A stretch of 64,000 nucleotides of DNA from Leeuwenhoekiella parthenopeia (GTDB lineage: Bacteria > Bacteroidota > Bacteroidia > Flavobacteriales > Flavobacteriaceae): NCBI RefSeq assembly GCF_020782115.1, contig NZ_JAJGMW010000009.1, positions 62,001 to 126,000 on the forward strand, read 5' to 3'. Made by a program: the position numbers and the translations under genes. Positions 48,010-56,425 of this stretch are shown piece after piece. Under the pieces are notes generated by a model. It had not been told where the DNA came from. It ran no database searches and worked only from the letters and a program-made list of their open reading frames with translations. How positions within the stretch are numbered: the stretch's first letter is position 1; every line of letters begins with the position of its first letter.

Positions 48010-49374
48010 ATGCTAAGGTTAACAGCCTTGGCATTATTTTTTGCAACTGCATCGGGATGTGAAGATGTCAAAAATCAAGTAGAAAAAAAGGCAACAAAAC
48101 AGGAAGTTCCAAATTTTCTGGTCATCATTGCAGACGACGCAGGATGGGATGATTTCGGTTTTCATGGTTCAGAAATACAAACACCTACCTTAGATAGCCT
48201 GGCTAAAGAAGGCCTCATTCTCAACCGGTTTTATACCTACCCAACCTGCTCCCCTGCTCGTGCGGCATTTCTCACCGGAAGACCCGCCAGCAGAATGGGT
48301 ATTGTCGCACCTATAAGTGATAAAAGTGAGCTTAAATTACCCGACAGCATTTTAACACTTCCGCAGGCATTAAAAAAACTCAATTACAATACCGTTTTAT
48401 TGGGAAAATGGCATTTAGGTCTACAACCGGAAAATGGACCTAAAGCTTACGGCTTTGATTATTCCTACGGGTTTTTACACGGTCAATTAGATCAATACGA
48501 ACACACCTACAAGAACGGAGACAGCACTTGGCACAGGAACGGAACGTTCCTAAAGGAAAAAGGCCACGTTACCGATTTAATTACCCGGGCAGCTGTAAAC
48601 TATATAAATCAGCACAAAGCATCCACACCCTTTTATATGCAAGTAGCCTACAGCGCTCCGCACATTCCGTTACAGGAGACCGAATTCTGGTTGCAAAACT
48701 ATAAAAGTATTGAAGACCCTTCGAGGCGTGCCTATGCAGCAGCTATGTCGCATATGGATGCCGGCATAGGCCGTATTCTTAAAACATTGGGGGACAATGA
48801 GCTTAATAAAAACACGGTCATTCTGTTTTTTAGTGATAACGGCGCTCAGGAACAATGGATACCTACTACTCAATATTCAGGTAAATTTGAACCCAATCTT
48901 AGATTAGGTAGTAATGAACCCCTGCGCGATTTTAAAACAACTAATTATGAAGGCGCCACAAGAGTACCGGCATTACTTGTTTGGCCCCAAAATATACCCG
49001 GTGGTACATCTGATAATTTTGTGGGTATTACAGACTGGATGCCCACATTTTTGAATTGGGCTAAAGCCGAAAATATTCCGGCTTCAGTAGAGGGAGAGCT
49101 TATAGATTACTTACTTAAACCAAAGAAAGTAGAACGGCTCACTCCTATCTACACACGTGGTCATTTACAGGAGTCTGTTATTGTTCCTCCTTTTAAATTA
49201 ATACGTACCCGGCATTTAAAATCCGGCCCCGATTACGAGTTATTCAATATAGAAAATGATCCTGCCGAAACGAATGACCTTTCGCAGAGCGATAAACACA
49301 GGTTCGATCAACTCCTGTCACTACTTAAAAAGGAATTTAGCAGGGATTACTTACGAGTTAATAAAGAACATTAG
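48010..49374 (+). CDS. S1 family sulfatase (lipoprotein)
   Basis: A 454-residue sulfatase with the formylglycine motif CSPAR (C-x-P-x-R, Cys80) in TYPTCSPARAAFLTGRPASRMGI. FLVIIADDAGWDDFGFHG at about 36-53 supplies the DD metal ligands, GKWHLG the further conserved Lys/His and FFSDNGAQEQW the C-terminal metal site. The ATG at 48010 is chosen over a GTG at 47980 because it gives a clean lipoprotein signal (ATASGC). It removes sulfate esters, presumably from oligosaccharides imported or bound by the operon. Activity needs a formylglycine-generating maturase encoded elsewhere. Substrate unknown. Confidence 0.9.
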   Translation: MLRLTALALFFATASGCEDVKNQVEKKATKQEVPNFLVIIADDAGWDDFGFHGSEIQTPTLDSLAKEGLILNRFYTYPTCSPARAAFLTGRPASRMGIVAPISDKSELKLPDSILTLPQALKKLNYNTVLLGKWHLGLQPENGPKAYGFDYSYGFLHGQLDQYEHTYKNGDSTWHRNGTFLKEKGHVTDLITRAAVNYINQHKASTPFYMQVAYSAPHIPLQETEFWLQNYKSIEDPSRRAYAAAMSHMDAGIGRILKTLGDNELNKNTVILFFSDNGAQEQWIPTTQYSGKFEPNLRLGSNEPLRDFKTTNYEGATRVPALLVWPQNIPGGTSDNFVGITDWMPTFLNWAKAENIPASVEGELIDYLLKPKKVERLTPIYTRGHLQESVIVPPFKLIRTRHLKSGPDYELFNIENDPAETNDLSQSDKHRFDQLLSLLKKEFSRDYLRVNKEH

Positions 49375-49385
49375 AATAGTAAATT

Positions 49386-49706
49386 ATGATCACACACGCC
49401 TTTACCATGCAACTTAAACCGGGTTTTGAGGAAGAATACAAGCGCAGACACGATGCAATCTGGCCCGAATTACAGGAGCTGCTTGCAGAATCAGGTATCG
49501 AAGAGTATTACATCTACCTTCATGAGCAAACGGGTACTTTATTTGCATTTCAGAAATTGATGGCCGGTCACACCACAGCATCCTTACCCGAACATCCTGT
49601 GGTTAAGAAATGGTGGAATTATATGGCTGACATCATGAATACCCACCCGGATCATTCTCCGGTTGAGAACAGGCTGAAGGAAGTTTTCAGGCTTGATACG
49701 AAATGA
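49386..49706 (+). CDS. rhaM: L-rhamnose mutarotase
   Basis: A 106-residue dimeric ferredoxin-like-fold protein: MQLKPGFEEEYKRRHDAIWPELQELLAESGIEEYYIYL carries the conserved His and Tyr, and HPVVKKWWNYMADIM the conserved Trp pair. It interconverts alpha- and beta-L-rhamnopyranose; some relatives act on other sugars such as L-fucose. Last gene of the uptake operon, 11 bases after the sulfatase. This is the only sign of rhamnose use in the window and points to a rhamnose-containing polysaccharide. Convergent with the next gene. Confidence 0.88.
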   Translation: MITHAFTMQLKPGFEEEYKRRHDAIWPELQELLAESGIEEYYIYLHEQTGTLFAFQKLMAGHTTASLPEHPVVKKWWNYMADIMNTHPDHSPVENRLKEVFRLDTK

Positions 49707-49725
49707 TTTAAGTAAAAAGGGCTAT

Positions 49726-50259
49726 TTACTTGCTTTTACCCTCCCCTTTAAAGTTTTGCGAACTGTTTTTAAACAGCACATTAAAGGTGGTCAAACTCCC
49801 GTAAATACGGGTTATGTATTGCTGAAGGTCTATTTTCTCCTGGTCGTCAAGATTGGCGCTGGAATTGATTTTCTGCTCCATTACCCGAATGCGATCCCGT
49901 ACCATAACTATTTTATGGAAAAACGTATCAATAGGTATTTCTTTTTGGGAAAGACTAGAATCTGCCGGACTCAGAATAAGTGTGCCGCCTTTATATTTGT
50001 CGGCAATAGGAACAATCTCTGAAATATCTGAATATTGCTTGAGCATCTCTCTCAGGGTGCGTTCTACTTCATAAAAACTAATCGTGTCTACCTCATCCTC
50101 AACGGCTTCAATCACCTCAAAATCTGCATCTAAATCTAGTGTTTCAAGACCATTCTCTATAAAGGTGACCCAGTAATGCTTTGAAGTAACATTGGTGACT
50201 ACTCCGTCACCATAATCAGCGTGCTTAATGCGCGAACCAATGCCTAATAAATTTTTCAT
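49726..50259 (-). CDS. conserved hypothetical protein with CarD/UvrD-tail-like N-terminal domain
   Basis: A 177-residue soluble protein. The first 45 residues (GIGSRIKHADYGDGVVTNVTSKHYWVTFIENGLETLDL) resemble the small Tudor-like beta-barrel seen at the C-terminus of UvrD/PcrA helicases and in CarD-type RNA polymerase-binding domains. Residues 60-177 are mostly helical and charged, with no known motif. Function is not known. Single gene, convergent with rhaM. Confidence 0.7.
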   Translation of the reverse strand: MKNLLGIGSRIKHADYGDGVVTNVTSKHYWVTFIENGLETLDLDADFEVIEAVEDEVDTISFYEVERTLREMLKQYSDISEIVPIADKYKGGTLILSPADSSLSQKEIPIDTFFHKIVMVRDRIRVMEQKINSSANLDDQEKIDLQQYITRIYGSLTTFNVLFKNSSQNFKGEGKSK

Positions 50260-50302
50260 TCTAATTTCTAAAAGGTATTTAACGTGGGTTTAGATAAACG
50301 GC

Positions 50303-51040
50303 TCAAAGCTTTTTATCAATCATTTCATATTGATAATATTCCTCTTTTACACTTTCGTAATTAAGGCCATATTTTACAATTAGTGCTGTAGCACTTATAA
50401 AGAAAAATCTGTCAAAGAAATAAAAAACATCAAATTCAAAATAATATGCAAACAAGGCCGCAATATCTGAGAAGATAAAGCCAAAGGCGAAAAAAATATA
50501 CATTAGCGACCTGTTGCTGTTGTATTTATTGTTGTAAGATATAGCCTGAACGCCTAGTACCATCATAGCAGCACCGTAAATATAGAAGAGTATGGGCTCG
50601 AGACTATCGTGAAAGGTGTAGGTAACCATTTGCATATTCATGATTATATACAACACATAAGTATTTGCCGCTACCAGAAGACCGGTTACCAAAACAACCC
50701 CGGGATTAAATTTTATCTGAGAAACCTTTGGAAGCCTTTCCAGAACTATCGTTAAATAAAACAATGTTCCAAAAATGAGATAAAACTTGTAACCCCATCC
50801 TTGTTCGTAGAATTGAAAGAAAATATCCCGAATAAGTAATACCAGTAATGCTGTAATTGTCCAGATATTAAGAATTTTTTTCGCTACAACATAATACAGC
50901 AAAAACGAAAAAATACTAACAAGTCGAATTAACCTACTCGTTTCCAGATCATAAAAAGCAATAACTCCAAGATTTAAGAGTAAAACAACGGCAAGAAATG
51001 CCGGAAAAAATAACTCAACTTTAGATTTGTTAGCCTGCAT
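50303..51040 (-). CDS. predicted multi-pass membrane protein (possibly YhhN-like)
   Basis: A 245-residue protein with about eight hydrophobic segments and short loops, and a hydrophilic C-terminal tail (YESVKEEYYQYEMIDKKL). The topology and the GFIFSDIAALFAYYFEFDVFYFFDRFFFISATALI segment are reminiscent of the YhhN/TMEM86 (lysoplasmalogenase) family, but no motif confirms this. Single gene. Confidence 0.65.
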   Translation of the reverse strand: MQANKSKVELFFPAFLAVVLLLNLGVIAFYDLETSRLIRLVSIFSFLLYYVVAKKILNIWTITALLVLLIRDIFFQFYEQGWGYKFYLIFGTLFYLTIVLERLPKVSQIKFNPGVVLVTGLLVAANTYVLYIIMNMQMVTYTFHDSLEPILFYIYGAAMMVLGVQAISYNNKYNSNRSLMYIFFAFGFIFSDIAALFAYYFEFDVFYFFDRFFFISATALIVKYGLNYESVKEEYYQYEMIDKKL

Positions 51041-51128
51041 TAAAGTGTTTAATTAATTATGATGGGGGTACATTCATTAAATACTTACGCAAAAAGTACA
51101 AAAAGAGTTTTAAAATTCAATCACTTTT

Positions 51129-52124
51129 TTAAAAATCAACAATAACACCTATTCCTAGTTGCTGTTTCCACTGTACACGCGCACCCATGACCATTTCGTC
51201 ACCATCAACATTAGTCTCGGTAATTTTAATGTCATTGTCATAGCGTAAGTGTGAACCCAATTTGGCGAGAACAAAACTGTTTACCTTGAAGTTTAAATTA
51301 AGTTCCCAATCTACATCAATGTTTCCAAAGCTATTGAGATAATCTGTATAAAGATTTATTGAGTTTGTGAAGTTAATATTTTCCATCAGCCGTGCTTTCC
51401 AGATGCTTTGCAGTAAAATACCCAGTTCACTATTAAAATTTTCTCCTTCCTTGATGATATTACCGTCGGCATCACGCACAGCAGGTTCAACACCAAACGA
51501 ACCGGTATTGGCCAATACCTGGTCTAAGACGATGGTAGACTTATACGTAAGAGGGGAAGCATAAACCGAAAGATTGTCTATACGCTTACCATATTCACTC
51601 CCTATCCCCAAAAATACATAGCCCGGAGCCATGAACTGAGAGATGGGTGTCTTATTATCAGGATATTTATACCCGTTAGTAAATTGAGAAGCAAATCTAA
51701 ATTTTGCCGAGTAATACCAGTTGGAAATCGTATCGCGGCGGTATCCAAAGTCTGAAGTTACCTCCAGCTGATCATCGGTTTTTCTGATTTCCCGCCCTTC
51801 CTGACTGTTAATACCGTAACGCCCTACAAATCTATTGCGCCACTTGGTTTGTACATCGGCGTAATTACGCTCGATCTTTACTTCTGCGAGACCGGAAAAA
51901 GAATTGGTACCACCGGAGTTCCAGTTCACAAAAGCAACCTCGCTAAGATCTACTCCTGCCTGATTTTTTTTGACCCAATTGGTCTCTTCTTTTTCAATAA
52001 AACGATCCTTCAACTGCTTAACCACACTTTTTTTTACGGGTAAGGGGAAGGTTATGTGCTGCGCATAATTTGCGCCGGAAAGAACAAAAAAACAAAGAAC
52101 TAAACAAAAAGATAACTGCTTCAA
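51129..52124 (-). CDS. DUF3078 domain-containing protein
   Basis: A 331-residue secreted or outer-membrane protein with a signal peptide (MKQLSFCLVLCFFVLSGANYAQ). The VDLSEVAFVNWNSGGTNSFSGLAEVKIERNY segment, followed by alternating beta-strands with aromatic residues to the C-terminus (VQWKQQLGIGVIVDF), is typical of DUF3078 proteins, which are abundant in Bacteroidota and likely form a beta-barrel or similar. Function unknown. It is 20 bases downstream of purM on the same strand and may share its transcript. Confidence 0.82.
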   Translation of the reverse strand: MKQLSFCLVLCFFVLSGANYAQHITFPLPVKKSVVKQLKDRFIEKEETNWVKKNQAGVDLSEVAFVNWNSGGTNSFSGLAEVKIERNYADVQTKWRNRFVGRYGINSQEGREIRKTDDQLEVTSDFGYRRDTISNWYYSAKFRFASQFTNGYKYPDNKTPISQFMAPGYVFLGIGSEYGKRIDNLSVYASPLTYKSTIVLDQVLANTGSFGVEPAVRDADGNIIKEGENFNSELGILLQSIWKARLMENINFTNSINLYTDYLNSFGNIDVDWELNLNFKVNSFVLAKLGSHLRYDNDIKITETNVDGDEMVMGARVQWKQQLGIGVIVDF

Positions 52125-52144
52125 AATAGGCGTATTATAAGATT

Positions 52145-53323
52145 CTAATATGTAAACGTTCCAAAGGTACTTTTAATTGTTAAACGCTTCTCTTCAGACG
52201 CCTCTACCCGGCCAATTATTTGTGCAGGTATGTTAAATGATTCTGAAATTCTAATTATTTGATCTGCAAGTTTGGGATCTACGTAGAGTTCCATACGATG
52301 CCCCATATTAAACACCTGATACATTTCGCGCCAATCTGTATTACTTTCTTCCTGAATAAGTTTGAAAAGGGGTGGCAACTCAAACATATTATCTTTCACA
52401 ATATGGAGATTATCAACAAAATGTAAAATTTTAGTTTGTGCTCCTCCGCTACAGTGAATCATTCCGTGCAGCATGCTTCGGTCAACATCCTGAAGAATTT
52501 TTTTAATCACCGGCGCATAGGTGCGTGTAGGCGACAAAACCAACTTCCCGGCATCTAAAGGGCTATTCTCAACTGCATCGGTGAGCTTCTTCGAACCACT
52601 GTACACCAGATCATCAGGCACTGAAGCATCAAAACTTTCGGGGTAGTTTTTAGCCAGATATTTACTAAAAACATCGTGACGTGCAGAGGTAAGACCGTTG
52701 CTTCCCATACCTCCATTATATTGGGTCTCATAACTGGCCTGCCCGTAGCTTGCAAGGCCTACGATAAGGTCACCCAACTTTATTTTTGCATTGTCAATAA
52801 CATCTGCCTTTTTCATTCGGGCTGTTACCGTAGAGTCTACGATTATAGTACGCACCAGATCTCCAACATCTGCGGTCTCACCTCCGGTACTTTTTATCGT
52901 AACTCCGTGTTTTGCGAGATCAGCTATGAGCTCTTCGGTACCATTAATTATCGCCGAAATGACGTCGCCGGTAATGAGGTTTTTATTTCTTCCTATTGTA
53001 GATGAAAGCAGGATATTATCGGTAGCTCCCACGCATAGCAGGTCATCTACATTCATAATCAAAGCATCCTGAGCAATACCTTTCCAGACTGAAAGATCAC
53101 CGGTTTCTTTCCAGTACATATAAGCAAGCGAAGATTTTGTACCGGCTCCGTCAGCGTGCATAACGAGACAATGCTCGTCACTGCCGGTTAAATAATCGGG
53201 TACTATTTTACAAAATGCCTTAGGGAATAAACCTTTATCAACGTTTTTTATGGCTTTATGAACTTCTTCTTTACCGGCAGATACACCCCTCTGGGCATAG
53301 CGTTTTGAAATCTCTTCACTCAT
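52145..53323 (-). CDS. purM: phosphoribosylformylglycinamidine cyclo-ligase (AIR synthase)
   Basis: A 392-residue enzyme of the PurM/PurL ATP-grasp-like superfamily that closes the imidazole ring in purine synthesis. Features are YAQRGVSAGKEEVHKAI, ADGAGTKSSLAYMY, IAQDALIMNVDDLLCVGA (the metal/ATP region) and GGETADVGDLVR, with the C-terminal domain LHGMIHCSGGAQTKIL and FNMGHRMELYV. It is longer than the 345-residue enterobacterial enzyme, as is usual in Bacteroidota. Single gene apart from the DUF3078 gene downstream. Confidence 0.92.
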   Translation of the reverse strand: MSEEISKRYAQRGVSAGKEEVHKAIKNVDKGLFPKAFCKIVPDYLTGSDEHCLVMHADGAGTKSSLAYMYWKETGDLSVWKGIAQDALIMNVDDLLCVGATDNILLSSTIGRNKNLITGDVISAIINGTEELIADLAKHGVTIKSTGGETADVGDLVRTIIVDSTVTARMKKADVIDNAKIKLGDLIVGLASYGQASYETQYNGGMGSNGLTSARHDVFSKYLAKNYPESFDASVPDDLVYSGSKKLTDAVENSPLDAGKLVLSPTRTYAPVIKKILQDVDRSMLHGMIHCSGGAQTKILHFVDNLHIVKDNMFELPPLFKLIQEESNTDWREMYQVFNMGHRMELYVDPKLADQIIRISESFNIPAQIIGRVEASEEKRLTIKSTFGTFTY

Positions 53324-53450
53324 TTTTTGTGGCTATTCTGCAAAAGTAAGAAGTAAACTACCTCGGGGCAAGCCTTCAAGGAAATGGTTAGAAACAAAAT
53401 TTCAAATTCACAACAAGCCTCAGGACATTTCACCCTACGGCGGCGCCAAT

Positions 53451-53480
53451 AAAAACGTCCTGAAATTTCAGGACGTTTTT
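53451..53480 (-). terminator. rho-independent terminator of the curli csgEFG operon
   Basis: Near-perfect stem AAAACGTCCTGAAA / TTTCAGGACGTTTT flanked by A and T runs, so it could work in both directions. It lies about 20 bases beyond the stop codon of the last curli operon gene. Confidence 0.85.
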
Positions 53481-53501
53481 AAAATGTATTGCAAACGGTT
53501 A

Positions 53502-55004
53502 TTACTCCCAGTCTGGCATAGATGCGTTTGTGAATAATAATTGTACAGGGTTTGTACTTGAGGAGGCAAATTCCACCCTATGTACTTCGGGAATAGCTGT
53601 TGTATTATTTGAAACTCTTGTAAAAATAACACTACCTTCAGAAGGCGAAAAACTAGGATCCAGGTCATTCTTACCGGCAGGCGTATTAGTAACTACCTGA
53701 GTGGTGCCTTTGGTGTTTAAATCGTAAACATATATCCTGCTACTAAAAATCCTATAACTATCGTTTTCTGATCCTGATGTATCTCTGGTAAAAATCACCC
53801 TGCTCGCATTAGCATCAATATCAAGTCCTCCCGCAGCACCAGATTGATTTTGCAGGATAATATCTCCCACGGTTTGCGAACTAAGATTCACTGTAAATAT
53901 TTTAGCATCATAACCCCGGTTATCATTTGTTTTCAAAACAATCAGGTTGTCATCGAAGTCTGTAGCCGCTACCTCACTAATAAAGGAACCATCTTCGGTT
54001 TTATATATCTGCGTTCTTCCGGAACCATCAAAATTGATACTGTACAATTTGTCAAAATGAGGATAATATAGTTTACTGCCGTTCTGGGCCCAGGTAAAAT
54101 CAAGGTCACTTATTCTAAATCCATTTACAGGTACATCCTGAGTTAATTGCCGTTGGCCTGAACCATCTAGATTCATTGTAAAAAGATGCGTGTTCCCTCC
54201 TACTGTTCTTAGAAATGCAATTTTCCCAATTTCTGAATTCTTTCTGGGTCTAAAACTATTTTGACTGGATGCCGTAAGTGGTATTTGCTCTGAACCATTT
54301 TCATTAGAAGAAATGATTTGTGCATTCGAATTAACAATACGCGTAAAATGAAAATCTTTTGAACTATACCCAAGAGTTGAAAATTGAAAGTTCTCACTTC
54401 TCACCGGTTGGTTAATCGCATCAGAAACGGTGATCTGCCAAACATATGAGGTTCCTCTAGAAAGGTCTGAAATGGTAAAGGTTGTATCTGTTATATTCTC
54501 GTAGCGCTCCAGGGTATTCTCATTAACGTTACGCAATTCTAAAATGTAATTAAGATCATCGTCATCATTGGCCCCGGAGGTCCACAGAAAAGTAACCTCA
54601 GTCGCCACGTCTTTACTAGTATCTGCCGGACTTATCAATTCTGGAGCCAGAGGGGATTGATTATTAACAGTACTTACTTCAAGCTCAAATACAATATTAT
54701 TAACCCTGCCCTCTTCGACCTGAGATGCCTCAAATGCAGTTATATAACCGTCTAATTCTGCCTGAACTGAATATTGACCTTCTTCAACATCAGTAATAGT
54801 AAAATTACCATCGCTATCTGTAAAAACCGTATTGGAAACCGGGTTTGAACTAATCTTTACATTTTCAAGTGGCAGATTTTCTCCTTCAGTTACCACCTTA
54901 CCCGTGATCGTACCCGTGCCAAACTCACTAATTGGATCTTCATTACAGGAGATAACCAAAAGCAACATACAATAAAAAACAGCGTATTTAATTTTCATCC
55001 CCAT
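53502..55004 (-). CDS. lipoprotein with carboxypeptidase-regulatory-like, FnIII-like and PD40 propeller domains, curli operon
   Basis: A 500-residue lipoprotein (LLLVISC, Cys20). Domains in order: carboxypeptidase-regulatory-like beta-sandwich (TITGKVVTEGENLPLENVKISSN, about 30-110), a fibronectin III-like domain (APELISPADTSKDVATEVTFLWTSG, about 120-215), then TolB-like PD40 repeats to the C-terminus (GKIAFLRTVGGNTHLFTMNLDGSGQRQLT, KLYYPHFDKLYSINFDGSGRTQI, DLDPSFSPSEGSVIFTRV). The start ATG lies within the last codons of csgG (17-base overlap), so it is translationally coupled to the curli secretion genes and probably works with them at the outer membrane. It is not a standard curli component. 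Confidence 0.8.
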   Translation of the reverse strand: MGMKIKYAVFYCMLLLVISCNEDPISEFGTGTITGKVVTEGENLPLENVKISSNPVSNTVFTDSDGNFTITDVEEGQYSVQAELDGYITAFEASQVEEGRVNNIVFELEVSTVNNQSPLAPELISPADTSKDVATEVTFLWTSGANDDDDLNYILELRNVNENTLERYENITDTTFTISDLSRGTSYVWQITVSDAINQPVRSENFQFSTLGYSSKDFHFTRIVNSNAQIISSNENGSEQIPLTASSQNSFRPRKNSEIGKIAFLRTVGGNTHLFTMNLDGSGQRQLTQDVPVNGFRISDLDFTWAQNGSKLYYPHFDKLYSINFDGSGRTQIYKTEDGSFISEVAATDFDDNLIVLKTNDNRGYDAKIFTVNLSSQTVGDIILQNQSGAAGGLDIDANASRVIFTRDTSGSENDSYRIFSSRIYVYDLNTKGTTQVVTNTPAGKNDLDPSFSPSEGSVIFTRVSNNTTAIPEVHRVEFASSSTNPVQLLFTNASMPDWE

Positions 55005-56424
55005 TATTTTCTAAAGGTTTATCTGTGGTTTTTGATTTCGAACTAAAATTGAAATGGTACTGCAAGCCCAGTCCAAAATTGTAATAAAAATCGGTGTATT
55101 TACCGCTTTCCACACCATCTATCAGGTCTGTAAAAGGAATATTGTGCTCACCCCATAATCTTAAACTTATTTTTGGACTAACATTATAATTTATCCCGAA
55201 ACCGTATTGAAATTTTCCATCTGTTTGTTCTTCATCCAAACCTAAATTAGCGCCATCACCGAAGCCTATAATTATACCGCCTCCTGCATATACAAATGGT
55301 GCAAAACGGTCATTCTTCAGTAAGTTGAATTCCAGATTTAAATCCAAATGCCCAAAAGTATCTTCAAAAGAAGATTCACTTTCAAGTTTAAAGAGTCCGC
55401 CTTTTAAGCCTAAAGACATAAAATCAGTCAGTGAGGTATTATACCCTAAGCGTATGAGCGGGGCAAAATTTCCGGCACCATAGTCTCCCTTATAAAGAGC
55501 CCCTCCTAAATCAATACTCATTGCATTTTTAAAGGTTTGATCGAAAAATTCGCGCTCATAAAGACGGGTTGATTCTTCTTGTTTTTTTTCCTCTAAATAC
55601 TCCTGTACCAATTTATCGTTAAGGTCGTTACCCGATTTTGTCGACCATAATCTATCTTTTATTCCTTCTATGATTAGGGCGTGTACCGCCTTCTCAATTG
55701 CCTCTTTCATTGCCAGTTGAACCGGTTCATTTTTAGTGTACCCGGTTTCAACTTCCAGTAATCGCTGAAAGTTTACGTATCTAAATAAACTGGCATCAAT
55801 TGCCTGAGATAGTATGGTTTTAGAAATATATACGGTTTTAAGAATCTTCCCGCTTGAGGTAGATACTGCCCTTAAATAAACCGTGATCCTGTCTTGACGG
55901 TATTGCGTAGAACCACCAACTCCAAAATATCTGGCTCCCAAACCGCCTGTTATAATATTAGAATCATAACTTATGATACCCCCTTCCAGTAATACTCCGG
56001 CATACAATAAGGGTGGAAGGTTGGGTTGGTTAGGGTTACTGTTTTTTCTATACTCATCCCGGGTAGATCTAATGATATTTCGCTCGTTTAGAAGATTCCC
56101 AAGATTTTCGCGCTCAATAGGCGTAAACCATTTTGAATCTTCCAAAGCCTTGATAAGCATTGTAGTTGCACCCTGAGAAACTGCTGTGCTAAATGTGCTA
56201 CCATTCTCTACATTTTTGTACTGCCCGGTCTGATCTTTAAAGTTGTAAACACCCGCAACTATAGGCTCTGCCGGCTCTGGAAATTCAACAAGTTTTGTGC
56301 TAAAACCCGATGTTTCTCCTATGCGCGCTTGCTCATTTACTACCGGCTGGTTAAAGTAAGCTCCGCAGGAAGCAAACAAAAGCCCACATGCAATATGTGT
56401 AACGACTCTTTTTAAATTCATCAT
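54988..56424 (-). CDS. csgG: CsgG curli secretion lipoprotein with C-terminal beta-barrel-like extension
   Basis: A 478-residue lipoprotein (LLFASC) whose first 270 residues match CsgG: VAGVYNFKDQTGQYKNVENGSTFSTAVSQGATTMLIKALEDSKWFTPIERENLGNLLNERNIIRSTR and GGIISYDSNIITGGLGARYFGVGGSTQYRQDRITVYLRAVSTSSGKILKTV. CsgG forms the nonameric outer-membrane curli channel. Unlike the 277-residue E. coli protein, it continues with about 190 residues of aromatic, glycine-rich beta-strands (FAPLIRLGYNTSLTDFMSLGLKGGLFKLE ... YNFGLGLQYHFNF) resembling a small outer-membrane barrel. The start at 56424 follows the csgF stop codon by one base; 56421 or 56442 are possible. Confidence 0.9.
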   Translation of the reverse strand: MMNLKRVVTHIACGLLFASCGAYFNQPVVNEQARIGETSGFSTKLVEFPEPAEPIVAGVYNFKDQTGQYKNVENGSTFSTAVSQGATTMLIKALEDSKWFTPIERENLGNLLNERNIIRSTRDEYRKNSNPNQPNLPPLLYAGVLLEGGIISYDSNIITGGLGARYFGVGGSTQYRQDRITVYLRAVSTSSGKILKTVYISKTILSQAIDASLFRYVNFQRLLEVETGYTKNEPVQLAMKEAIEKAVHALIIEGIKDRLWSTKSGNDLNDKLVQEYLEEKKQEESTRLYEREFFDQTFKNAMSIDLGGALYKGDYGAGNFAPLIRLGYNTSLTDFMSLGLKGGLFKLESESSFEDTFGHLDLNLEFNLLKNDRFAPFVYAGGGIIIGFGDGANLGLDEEQTDGKFQYGFGINYNVSPKISLRLWGEHNIPFTDLIDGVESGKYTDFYYNFGLGLQYHFNFSSKSKTTDKPLENNGDEN

Positions 56425-56425
56425 A

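Noticed and set aside
49693-50022. Plus-strand ORF of 109 codons after rhaM
   Set aside because: It overlaps the conserved minus-strand gene in antisense and has no family features.
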